A DNA stretch of 64,000 nucleotides, from the NCBI GenBank assembly GCA_963804595.1, contig CAWDQZ010000003.1, positions 62,001 to 126,000 of the forward strand, written 5' to 3'. The position numbers and the translations under genes were made by a program. Positions 16,095 to 23,052 of the stretch are shown in pieces. The DNA comes from DASUPK01 sp963804595. Its GTDB lineage: Bacteria > Actinomycetota > Thermoleophilia > Solirubrobacterales > 70-9. Positions within the stretch are counted from its first letter, which is position 1; each line of letters opens with the position of its first letter. The notes below the pieces were generated by a model. It worked only from the letters and a program-made list of their open reading frames with translations. It did no database searches and had not been told where the DNA came from.

Positions 16095-16410
16095 GGTTGC
16101 CCCTCTCGTGTTGGTGCAGCTATAGCCCCTCGACCTCGCGCCCCCGCTGTGTCTGTGTGGGGATCGCTGTCTGTGGCCCTAGTGGGGCTACCCCAGCAGG
16201 TCCGGGTCCACTTTGCTAGAGGGCGACAGAAAAAGGCCGCACTTTGGGTAGGGGGCGGCAGAAACGGTCGCACAGAGCGGACCAGAGCAGGCCCGCGCCC
16301 ATGGAGCAGATAGCCGCTTTGGACGAGAAGCAGCTATCGCTTTGCATGGAAAGCAGCGCTAGCTTCGGGTGCTAGAGCGCTCCGCCCATACGGCAGATCG
16401 GCAGGCCTGG
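16095..16410. other. Gene-free stretch with short repeat
   Basis: No supportable coding sequence. It contains the presumed promoter of the 66-residue gene at its left end and copy 2 of the 20-bp repeat at 16339-16358. Next to that repeat, a longer imperfect stem can form from AGCTATCGC to GCGCTAGCT. Confidence 0.5.
16339..16358 (+). repeat. 20-bp direct repeat, copy 2
   Basis: Identical to 15848-15867 over all 20 bases. The surrounding bases extend the hairpin potential (AGCT on both sides). Confidence 0.75.
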
Positions 16411-16725
16411 TCAGGGGGCCGGCAGTGGGCCCGCCCAGCCCAAGGTTCCATCGGTCGAACAGTTCCACTGGCCGGGGGGCGAGTCGAGGTCATCGATGCT
16501 CAAACTCCCCTGAGACCTTGGAATCCTTGGCTTTGGCGCGCCGGTGACTTTGTCGATCTTGCCGGTGATCGTGCCGGTGAAGGCGGTGAAGCTGGAGGCG
16601 AAATCGAAGGCGTAACGTCCGGGCTTCGGCTTGGGCCCGGATGGAATCTTCTTCAGCTTGATATTGGTCGCCAGGGTCGTGGTGAGCAAGAGTTGCGAGG
16701 TGCCGTTGGGGTTGACCGGAGCGTT
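16411..16725 (-). pseudogene. C-terminal fragment of a secreted beta-rich protein
   Basis: An open frame from just after a TAA at 16728-16726 to the stop at 16411 has no usable start except a TTG at 16689. It reads NAPVNPNGTSQ, then FTGTITGKIDKVTG, GSLSIDDLDS and CSTDGTLGW. This is the usual tail of secreted actinobacterial proteins with repeated GTI/GKF strands and a Cys-containing C-terminus. The signal peptide and N-terminal half are missing, so it is treated as a truncated remnant. Confidence 0.6.
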
Positions 16726-16807
16726 TTAACAAAGGAGGGGCACCTTCGAGAAGCGCCGGCGCGATCGAGCGGCGCAGACCGGGCCGGCGGAAGGCCGCGT
16801 GAGCGCC

Positions 16808-16858
16808 CTACTCCGACAGCCCGGCGGCTTCGAGGGCAGCATTCCGATCCCAGAAACC
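16808..16858 (-). pseudogene. SnoaL-family C-terminal scrap
   Basis: Reads GFWDRNAALEAAGLSE then TAG. This matches the C-terminal helix seen in the intact SnoaL gene at 17339-17740 (EALEAAGLWK). Nothing upstream in frame continues the domain, because the 44-residue membrane-protein gene occupies 16901-17035. Confidence 0.6.
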
Positions 16859-16900
16859 GGGCCGCCAGCCCCAGCTCACGGCCCGGTCCTTCCTTCTGAA

Positions 16901-17035
16901 TCAGGTCACGCTGAAAATGATCGTGAGCGCGATCGCAGCGAAGGCCATCACGCAGCCGACGATGATTCCCATCCTGAGGTCCTTCTCCCCGACATGTGGA
17001 TCGATGGCGGCGGGGCGATCGTCATCGATATCCAT
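16901..17035 (-). CDS. Small single-pass membrane protein, 44 residues
   Basis: Begins MDIDDDRPAAIDPHVG and ends with a hydrophobic helix from about residue 22 to 42 (MGIIVGCVMAFAAIALTII). An excellent AAAGGAG ribosome site lies 7 bases before the ATG at 17035. No homologue is recognised. The acidic N-terminus and tail-anchored topology suggest a small membrane-associated peptide. Confidence 0.6.
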   Translation of the reverse strand: MDIDDDRPAAIDPHVGEKDLRMGIIVGCVMAFAAIALTIIFSVT

Positions 17036-17287
17036 CTCGTTACTCCTTTCTTCCGATTCAACTCGGAGAAGCTGCGAGGGTTGGTGGCGAGGCAGGGGCG
17101 ATGTCTGGGCGTGCGAAGTTGCGGCGCACCAGCATCAGCGCCCGATCAGACGCCGGGTCGTCGACACGGGTGGCAACGAGCACCGCGGAGCGAGTGGTGC
17201 GGAGCTTTAGAGGGAGAGTCGTTGCCAACCGGGTCCTCCTTCGGTAGACGAAGAAACCGCCGACCAGACTTCCCGGCACATCTACGC

Positions 17288-17335
17288 CTAAGAGTACTCG
17301 TGGGTAGGAGCGATGTCGACGTTCTCCTCCGACAT
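17288..17335 (-). pseudogene. SnoaL N-terminal stub
   Basis: ATG at 17335 gives MSEENVDIAPTHEYS then a stop. The first six residues are the standard start of the SnoaL paralogues; the rest is unrelated. It begins three bases (GCG) after the TAG of the intact SnoaL gene, the same junction as at 19870 and 22819. Confidence 0.6.
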
Positions 17336-17338
17336 CGC

Positions 17339-17740
17339 CTACTTCCACAGCCCGGCGGCTTCGAGGGCTTCCGCCCTGCTCATGTAGGGGCGTGCCTCGA
17401 GGAGCTTTCCGTTCCGCCACGTAAAGAGGCAACCTCCCTCATTGTCGAGCTCCACGCCGCTGGCAAACCTCATCGAAAGTTGACCCAGCGTAAGCACCCG
17501 GTCGCCAAGGTCACGAACCTCGGACCATTCGACGTGGCTCTCCTCGGCGAACTCCGCCAGGTCCCGGTAGTACTGGCGCAGTTCGGCGTGGCCGCGGTAG
17601 GCCCTGCGGCCCTCCGCCAGAACTTCGATCGCCGGATACCACGCGCCTTCCTCGTCCCAGAGCGCGATCGCGGCTTCCACGTCGCGCCGGTTGAACGCAT
17701 CCGTGGCCCGGAGCGTCAGCTCGACGTTCTCCTCCGACAT
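17339..17740 (-). CDS. SnoaL-like / NTF2-fold protein
   Basis: A complete 133-residue cone-shaped alpha+beta barrel protein starting MSEENVELTLRATDAFNRRD, with the domain blocks WYPAIEVLAEG, RGHAELRQYYRDLAEF, and a C-terminal helix EALEAAGLWK. This fold covers polyketide cyclases, ketosteroid isomerases and many uncharacterised proteins. No catalytic assignment is possible. It is probably the head of a duplicated series. GGATACTG lies a few bases before GCGATG, similar to the upstream of the miniature gene at 22972. Confidence 0.88.
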   Translation of the reverse strand: MSEENVELTLRATDAFNRRDVEAAIALWDEEGAWYPAIEVLAEGRRAYRGHAELRQYYRDLAEFAEESHVEWSEVRDLGDRVLTLGQLSMRFASGVELDNEGGCLFTWRNGKLLEARPYMSRAEALEAAGLWK

Positions 17741-17825
17741 CGCCCACGCAGTATCCCCGCCGTACGGGAGCGCAGCTTTCGGGACGGGCCGGACCGGGGT
17801 GCCCGGCCCATCCCGATCACGCGCC

Positions 17826-18089
17826 TTAGTGACTGCTCAACTGGAAGCAGGCGACGTCGTACTGCGAGACGGCGTGGGGATTGCCGTTCTGGCTGTCGGC
17901 GTAGTGGCTCTGGGCGTTCGCGAACCCGGCGGTGCCGAACCCCGGAGGCGCGGTGCCTCCGCTGGCCGCCAGAGCTTCACAATCCTGATTCGGCTGGCCT
18001 CTGTTGCCGGTCGAGGTGGCGCCCGCCGGGACCGCTGCGAAAGCGGCTACGACGAGGGAGGCGATTGCGGCCACGATGAATCTGCGCAT
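17826..18089 (-). CDS. Small secreted protein
   Basis: 87 residues: signal peptide MRRFIVAAIASLVVAAFAAV ending near AGA, then a mature part with two cysteines (NQDCEALAA and VACFQLSSH) and the phrase PPGFGTAGFANAQSHYA. The ATG at 18089 has AGGAG 7 bases upstream and gives a canonical signal peptide. The mature sequence resembles a group of small secreted proteins common in Thermoleophilia. Its function is unknown. Confidence 0.72.
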   Translation of the reverse strand: MRRFIVAAIASLVVAAFAAVPAGATSTGNRGQPNQDCEALAASGGTAPPGFGTAGFANAQSHYADSQNGNPHAVSQYDVACFQLSSH

Positions 18090-18849
18090 GGCAGCTCCTT
18101 CCATTGGAGGGCCGTTGAAGGCGCCTCATGCGGAGCAGGCGCCCTCCTAGCGACTATCCGAGTCGGCCCTAAACGCCTCGTAAGCGATAGGGGAGGGTGC
18201 CGAGCCAGAACTGCCCGCCTCAGAAACCGCCGAATGCCTGTGCGTAAAGAAAACTCCCCGCGAGAAACGGAGGCGTGAGATTGGACCGTGAAGAAGGGAG
18301 ATCCCGCAGCCGCCGGTGGCTCGGCCAGCCGCGTTGAAACGGCCGCCCGCGGCACGACGACGGTAAATGAACGCCTCTCGTCCGTACGAGACGGGTTTCC
18401 GACTCAAGCGGGTCGAAACAGCCGCCGGGTGGCACCTGGGAAATGATCGGTGGCGTGAGCCATCCGAACGAACCGCGCCCCGCGAGCCGTTGATACAGAG
18501 CAATGAGCCTCATCCGAACACCGCCGATTTCCGAGAGGCCTTCAGGGAGGCGTCTTTTCGGCGGGATCTGGTGCTGGCTCAGGGATCGCCTCGACGCGTT
18601 CTACAACGGGCGCTGGTAGAGCTGCCTTCGTTTTTTTGACTCTCAACAAACGCTGGCCTAGCTCGGGGTTGGGGATCACACCGGGGGCCTCCGTTCCAGA
18701 GGCTTAGAACGCCTCTCAGCGGGCGGCGCCCCCCAAATTCCCACCCAATTTCCGTGCTTCCTACGGATGGCCGAGCACTCGGACTTCTCATATGGTCAGA
18801 GGGTCGGCGGTCGGATTCGACCGCCAACCCGAGGTGAAAGGAGTCCGTT
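18090..18849. other. Gene-free stretch with inverted repeat
   Basis: Several short frames are open on both strands, but none has a credible ribosome site, codon bias or known motif. It holds the near-perfect 12-6-12 inverted repeat at 18801-18830 and a smaller dyad AGAGGC...GCCTCT near 18693. The right end holds the ribosome-site-like AAAGGAG (18837-18843) that precedes the next reading frame. Confidence 0.5.
18801..18830. repeat. 12-bp inverted repeat (one mismatch) with 6-base loop
   Basis: GGGTCGGCGGTC (18801-18812), loop GGATTC, GACCGCCAACCC (18819-18830), with eleven of twelve positions paired. It has the same arm and loop lengths as the hairpins at 5664 and 15802. It resembles a tRNA T-arm only superficially. 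Confidence 0.65.
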
Positions 18850-19146
18850 ACGCGACGTCTGCTGGCGATCCTGCTTGCTACAGCATGGGGACTGTGCCAG
18901 ATTGGCCCACCCCCCTCGCTCGCCGCTACTGCAACCATCGAACGCCATGCCATCTGTATGCCCGATCACTCCGGGAAACATTGGGCGTGGTGGAGAATTA
19001 AGCAGCAGGACTGGAAGCACACTGACCTTCCCTGCAAGAAGGATTGGCAGAAGGGCTTCATGGTGATCGCCCCCGATGGACCGATCGCTGTCCAGAAACA
19101 CAGGACATTCGGCAACCTGCCCGACCCGAACGCGGGTGCGGCATGA
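18850..19146 (+). CDS. Probable small secreted protein lacking a normal start codon
   Basis: The frame is open from a TGA at 18835. It reads TRRLLAILLATAWGLC, then PPPSLAATATIERHAIC, like a cleavable signal peptide, followed by a basic Trp-rich mature part (HWAWWRIKQQDWKHTD, FMVIAPDG). A strong AAAGGAG site at 18837-18843 precedes it. The codons at proper spacing are GTT (18847) and ACG (18850), neither a standard start. The first ATG (18958) would remove the signal peptide. Either a start-codon mutation or a rare ACG start; it may be a pseudogene. Confidence 0.4.
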   Translation, partial: TRRLLAILLATAWGLCQIGPPPSLAATATIERHAICMPDHSGKHWAWWRIKQQDWKHTDLPCKKDWQKGFMVIAPDGPIAVQKHRTFGNLPDPNAGAA

Positions 19147-19404
19147 GTTTTTGAGTAGCGGGGCTAAAAGACCGCCGGATAGCGCGGCTGACAGAACCGG
19201 CAACGCGCTAGCTGGTCTCCGCCCGGCATAGAAGTGTGATTCTCAGCAGCGCCGCTTCTCGTCCAAAGCGGCTATTTGACCCTTTGGGATCAGAGCCGCC
19301 TCGGGCGCGCGGGATCTCGTGAGTTCACCGACTCGGCACTTGCTCACAACACGGGCACGGTGGGATACTCGGGACGGGTACGGGCGAGATCCGAAGGAGT
19401 TGAA

Positions 19405-19713
19405 ATGAAGTACTTCGTGAGCACCACACCCGGTCCGATGCCTATTACACCCGAGCAGCTGGACGCTTCCATCGAGTGGCTCGACGGAAAGCTCGACGAT
19501 GGCACGTTCGACTGCGTCTACGGGTTCCTCGAGGGTGGTGGTTTCGGCATCGGGAATGTCGATTCCCATCGCGACGCGCTCGACTTGATGGCCGATTACC
19601 CGCTGTTTGGATTGGTCACCTGGGAGGTGCGCCCGCTGCTCGAGTACAAGGACGGAATCGACACGCTGCGGGCGAAGCTGGTCGAGGCCCAAGCGGCAAT
19701 GGCCGGCGGCTAG
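19405..19713 (+). CDS. Hypothetical protein, possible dimeric alpha/beta-barrel fold
   Basis: 102 residues: MKYFVSTTPGPMPITPEQLD, a Gly-rich centre (GFLEGGGFGIGNVDS), and LVTWEVRPLLEYKDGIDTL. The size and strand pattern are reminiscent of muconolactone-isomerase/Dabb-type proteins, but I cannot name the family. The ATG at 19405 has GAAGGAG 6 bases upstream. The coding bias is good, so it is a real gene within the accessory stretch. Confidence 0.65.
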   Translation: MKYFVSTTPGPMPITPEQLDASIEWLDGKLDDGTFDCVYGFLEGGGFGIGNVDSHRDALDLMADYPLFGLVTWEVRPLLEYKDGIDTLRAKLVEAQAAMAGG

Positions 19714-19783
19714 GGCACAGCAGCTCGGCATAAAGGAGTACGGGCGGTGCGCCGCAAGGCGCACTGCCAGTCTGCGCGAGCAC

Positions 19784-19903
19784 TTAGCGCGCCACTAAGC
19801 AAGGCATCGATCTCGAGAAGCCGTCCCGCGTCGATTCTTGACGCACAAGCTCGACGTTCTCCTCCGACATCGCCTACTCCGACAGAACGGTCGTTTCGAG
19901 GGT
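19784..19903 (-). pseudogene. SnoaL junction remnant (C-terminal scrap + N-terminal stub)
   Basis: On the minus strand, TLETTVLSE then TAG (19903-19874), GCG, then ATG at 19870 reading MSEENVELVRQE and diverging into unrelated residues until a stop at 19784. It preserves the end of one SnoaL gene and the start of the next, with both bodies lost. The same TAG-GCG-ATG junction occurs at 17341-17335 and 22825-22819. Confidence 0.6.
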
Positions 19904-19924
19904 GTTCCGGTGGGCCGTGAAGCG

Positions 19925-20146
19925 CTACGGGACGGAGCAGTCCTCGCCGAACTTCTGGAACACGACACCGGCCTTGCTGTTGGCGGTTTCGATCCCGTGG
20001 CGTGCTGCGTCGGCGGCAGACACGAAGACGACCGGCTGACCGTCTACCACGCACACCCATTGCGTTCTGGCTCCAGCTCCGGCCGGAAGTGCGAGTGCAA
20101 CCGTCAAGGCACCGGCCGCGATCATTCCCTTGATCAACCGCTGCAT
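19925..20146 (-). CDS. Small secreted protein with two cysteines
   Basis: 73 residues. Signal peptide MQRLIKGMIAAGALTVALAL with cleavage near AGA, then a 50-residue mature part TQWVCVVDGQPVVFVSAADA ... FGEDCSVP that could form one disulfide. The ATG at 20146 has GGAGGAG upstream. No family is recognised. Confidence 0.65.
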   Translation of the reverse strand: MQRLIKGMIAAGALTVALALPAGAGARTQWVCVVDGQPVVFVSAADAARHGIETANSKAGVVFQKFGEDCSVP

Positions 20147-20814
20147 TTGGCTCCTCCTCTGCTTGGACTCGACCTGATCAGTATCCCCCGGCGTAGGGGA
20201 CGGTGCCAGCGAAAATTGTCGACTTGAAAGACCGCCGGGATTACAGACCGTCGAGGCACCGCCGCTAGTCGCTGTCGCCGCTTCGTCTCTCTGGGTCGAC
20301 GACGACCAGGATCTGTGTGACGGCGGTGCGCACAGCGCCGATGTTGGGCGTACTGGATCATCGCCATGCCCACGCTTCACCTCCTCGAGAAGGGCGTTGA
20401 AGCTTGCGACCCAGCGAGAAGCGGTGCCGCTCCAGGTCGGGAGGGTCGTAAGCGTGAGAGGCGGATGCGCGAAACCGCCGACTACCGGCCGAAAAGAAAG
20501 GGAGCGGCCCCCGTCGCAGCCTTGGGCTTCACAGCCACCGGGCTAGGGACCGCTCCTCTGAGGAAACAACGAAATATGCGACAAGAACTACCGACGAAGT
20601 ACCAGCGAAAGCAAAAAGTAGCGGCCCCGCCGTCGGAGTCCTGGCGCTGACTCGGCAAGATAAGTTTGTCCAGGGGGTGATGAGACTGGAACGGGTTACC
20701 CCGCGGCGAGCCGACGGTAAGAGGCGTCAGATGGCGTATTTAGGTTGGCTGCCCAGCGCCCGCGTGGGGACTTCCAGGCCGACCGGCGGGGCAGTGAGGG
20801 ACAACCAGTCGAAG
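20147..20814. other. Gene-free stretch
   Basis: No supportable gene. Open frames here lack ribosome sites, recognisable motifs and the GC3 bias of neighbouring genes. It contains AAAGACCGCCGG at 20227 and GAAACCGCCGA at 20471, short words that recur elsewhere in the accessory stretch. Confidence 0.5.
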
Positions 20815-21054
20815 TCAGTCGACGGTGAGGACTTCATTCCAGGCGACGTCGACCCCCTCCAGGTCCTTCCGAAGCTGCTCTCTGGCCGCGTCGTAGCTGT
20901 CGAACTCGTCGCCGTATGCCACCCGCCACGACGCACCCGGCTGTGCCACCTCCACACCCCGGTCAAGCCCGCCGATGATCCCTTCAGCTCGGCGGTGCCC
21001 TGCCTCGCTCGGATCGATCAGGGCGACCTCCACGTTCCAGACCGGCTGGACCAC
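20815..21054 (-). CDS. Hypothetical 79-residue soluble protein
   Basis: Starts at GTG 21054 (VVQPVWNVEVALIDPSEAGH) and contains GIIGGLDRGVEV, WRVAYGDEFDSYDAAREQL and an acidic end. Good coding bias. The start is 6 bases from a TAGGCT hexamer (21066-21061 on the minus strand), the leaderless arrangement seen at many genes here. The family is not recognised. Confidence 0.6.
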   Translation of the reverse strand: MVQPVWNVEVALIDPSEAGHRRAEGIIGGLDRGVEVAQPGASWRVAYGDEFDSYDAAREQLRKDLEGVDVAWNEVLTVD

Positions 21055-21060
21055 GAGCGG

Positions 21061-21066
21061 AGCCTA
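21061..21066 (-). promoter_or_regulatory. -10-like TAGGCT, 6 bases before a GTG start
   Basis: TAGGCT on the minus strand, six bases from the GTG at 21054, with no Shine-Dalgarno site between. The same hexamer precedes cynS and the F420-type nitroreductase gene. Confidence 0.4.
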
Positions 21067-21271
21067 TCCGGCCAGAAGGAGGGGGGCCGGGGGGCCCCGT
21101 CCGCTTCGAGGTCTGAACGACTCCGGTATGCGGATCAAGGCGACCACCTTGTCGTCCGCCTCATCAGTCCAGTCTGACCCCTGAGACTCGTCGGGACCCG
21201 TACCCATTTGACGCGCCAGGGCGCTTCTCTGGGTAGGCGAAGGAACGCCTGCCAGAGGTGCGAGGGAACGC

Positions 21272-21622
21272 ATGGGTTTTGAGAGCAAGAAGCGGCTGGC
21301 GAATGGCATGCACTGCTGCCCGAACTGCAGCTCGATTCTGGTGCAGCCCGTCGACCATCACGAGCACGGCAAGTGCCATTGGATTCTCGAGCTTCGCTGC
21401 CCCGAGTGCGAGTGGTGGGGCCGGGACAGCTACTCCCAGGACGAGATCGACCGGTATGCCCTGGAGCTAGACCGTGGCGAACAGGAGCTGATCGGGGACC
21501 TTCGCGCCCTCACCTGGGCCAACATGAGAGAGGAAGCCGATCGGCTCGCGGCCGCCCTTGCAGCTGACGGCATCCTCCCCGAGGACTTCTTTACTGAGGG
21601 TGGCTTGACGCGGGAGAGGTAG
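21272..21622 (+). CDS. Zinc-ribbon hypothetical protein
   Basis: 116 residues. Two CxxC pairs, CPNC (about residues 16-19) and CPEC (about 43-46), separated by HHEHGKCHWILELR, form a probable treble-clef or zinc ribbon. The C-terminal half is helical (YALELDRGEQELIGDLRALT). The ATG at 21272 follows GAGGGA. A nucleic-acid or protein-binding role is likely but unproven. Confidence 0.72.
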   Translation: MGFESKKRLANGMHCCPNCSSILVQPVDHHEHGKCHWILELRCPECEWWGRDSYSQDEIDRYALELDRGEQELIGDLRALTWANMREEADRLAAALAADGILPEDFFTEGGLTRER

Positions 21623-21889
21623 CGGACCTCGCCGGGGGGACACAAAATTCGGAAGCTTCCCTACTCCCCGCTGGATGAGACAGGGCTTGCGTTCCATCCT
21701 GACTCTCTCAAAGCGCTTGATCCAGCCGCGCCACGTCGGATGTACCACGCGTAGCGCCAGACGGGCAGGTTTCCTTCGCTGAGGGCAGGGAAGGCGTCCC
21801 CTCGGACGGAAAAGGATCTCAGCGGGAAGGGAAGCCCCATCGGACTTGTAGGTGCGTTCCGCGCGTTTCTATTCGATCGATCAGAACCA

Positions 21890-22060
21890 ATGCCGGATCC
21901 CGTTTCAGCGAGCACGTACCGCTGCACGGAATGCGACAACGAGGTCAGGGTCGATCCGGGCCAGGGCCTGCCACCGTGCCTCATCTGCGGGAGCCACTCC
22001 TGGGAGGCGTTCGAAGGGGCGCAGGAGCCTGTCGTTGCGCGCCGAGGCCCGGAGAGCTGA
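21890..22060 (+). CDS. Small zinc-ribbon protein, 56 residues
   Basis: MPDPVSASTYRCTECDNEVR, then GQGLPPCLICGSHSWEAF: two CxxC knuckles (C12/C15 and C31/C34) about 15 residues apart, the arrangement of rubredoxin-like or zinc-ribbon peptides. No clear ribosome site precedes the ATG. It is the second zinc-ribbon gene within 1 kb, possibly related in role to the 116-residue one. Confidence 0.6.
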   Translation: MPDPVSASTYRCTECDNEVRVDPGQGLPPCLICGSHSWEAFEGAQEPVVARRGPES

Positions 22061-22111
22061 CGACGAGGCCCACCGAGAAGCGTCCGACAGCGCCGCGAGC
22101 ATGCCCCCGCG

Positions 22112-22819
22112 CTAGGTGACCTCCTCGACTGGAAGGTCGGCCTCCTTCCAGGCGGCGAAGCCGCCCGCGACCTCGGCCGCCCCCCGGCGCAGGGTCACCT
22201 TCGAGCGGATGGCGTGTTGGCAGAGGTAGATGGCACCGGGACCCTCCGGGCTGAGGATGTGCTTGGCGAGGGAGACCGGTCGCGCCCCAGGCGGGGCGCC
22301 ATGGCGGCGACGCTCGATCTCGGTCCTCAGATCGAGAATCTCCGCGAAGCCGAGCTGGACCGCACCCCATGCCGCCTCAGGCCTAAGCGATCGCGCCACT
22401 ACGTGAGATCCCTCCACTGTGGACTCCAACAGGCCAGCTACTTCGAGGGCTTCATCCACGTCCCGGTACACGATGGTCTCGGCGATCTTTCCCTCGCTCA
22501 CCTGTATCACCTGTCCATAACGAATCGTCACCGGCGCGCCACTGGCCCTGCCCGTTCCACTCTCCACTATCACCGCGACAACCCGATCCCCCGCGTCCAG
22601 CGCATGTTCGAGCGAGAACGAATGCTCGGCCCAGGTCTCGCGCCAACTTCGGATGTATCTGGCGAGTTCCTCCCGGCCCCTGTGGATGCCTTCGTCGGGC
22701 CGGAAGCGCGTTACGTCCCACACGGTGTCCTCGCTGTAGGCGAGCCGGGCCGTCGCGAGGTCTCCCTCCGCGTACGCCTCGTAGGCACGCCGCACAACCT
22801 CGACGTGCTCCTCCGACAT
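22112..22819 (-). CDS. SnoaL-like domain fused to rhodanese domain
   Basis: 235 residues. Residues 1-130 are a full SnoaL/NTF2-like domain (MSEEHVEVVRRAYEAYAEGD to VDEALEVAGL). About 20 residues later a complete rhodanese domain follows: EILDLRTEIERRRHGAPPGA, LAKHILSPEGPG, the active-site loop YLCQHAIRS, and GGFAAWKEADLPVE. The rhodanese cysteine is present, so sulfurtransferase activity is possible. The SnoaL part ends where paralogues normally stop, so the fusion looks like loss of a stop between neighbours. It begins three bases after the stop of the miniature SnoaL gene. Confidence 0.82.
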   Translation of the reverse strand: MSEEHVEVVRRAYEAYAEGDLATARLAYSEDTVWDVTRFRPDEGIHRGREELARYIRSWRETWAEHSFSLEHALDAGDRVVAVIVESGTGRASGAPVTIRYGQVIQVSEGKIAETIVYRDVDEALEVAGLLESTVEGSHVVARSLRPEAAWGAVQLGFAEILDLRTEIERRRHGAPPGARPVSLAKHILSPEGPGAIYLCQHAIRSKVTLRRGAAEVAGGFAAWKEADLPVEEVT

Positions 22820-22822
22820 CGC

Positions 22823-22972
22823 CTACTCCCACAGCCTGGCGGCTTCGAGGGCTTCGCTCTTGCTCAAGAACATCCCCACCCAAATCATCTGCCCCGCCCG
22901 GACCTCCTCACGGCCGCCGCGATTGAACGCCTCTACCGCCTCCCGAACCGTCTCCACGTTCTCCTGCGACAT
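22823..22972 (-). CDS. Miniature, internally deleted SnoaL gene (49 residues)
   Basis: Reads MSQENVETVREAVEAFNRGG, then EEVRAGQMIWVGMFLSKSEA, then LEAARLWE and TAG. The first 20 residues are the canonical N-terminal helix and the last 13 the canonical C-terminal helix, joined in frame with roughly 85-90 residues of the barrel missing. It cannot fold as a SnoaL domain. The promoter-like GGATACTG 8 bases before the ATG is shared with the intact gene at 17740. It could be a silent remnant or a small helical peptide. Confidence 0.5.
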   Translation of the reverse strand: MSQENVETVREAVEAFNRGGREEVRAGQMIWVGMFLSKSEALEAARLWE

Positions 22973-23052
22973 CGCCCATCAGTATCCGCCCTAGCGGGGC
23001 GGGATCGGTCAGCCCTCACCCAGCCGCCGGGCCGGGAGCTCGGAGCCTGCTG

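Noticed and set aside
16799..18079. A 426-codon open frame on the plus strand
   Set aside because: It is antisense to the SnoaL gene, the 44-residue gene and a secreted-protein gene; its amino-acid pattern is the complement of those genes and shows no domain.
18801..18830. Possible tRNA T-arm (GGATTCGACC)
   Set aside because: The sequence is a 12-bp inverted repeat with a 6-base loop; no cloverleaf forms in the neighbouring 80 bases.
20134..20373. A 79-codon minus-strand frame beginning MGMAMIQYAQ with GGAGG upstream
   Set aside because: The ribosome site is good, but the product turns into an Arg-rich shadow of the GC-rich sequence and overlaps the start of the secreted-protein gene.
20677..21177. 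A 166-codon plus-strand frame
   Set aside because: Its central part is antisense to the 79-residue gene at 20815-21054, whose codon bias and start signal are better.
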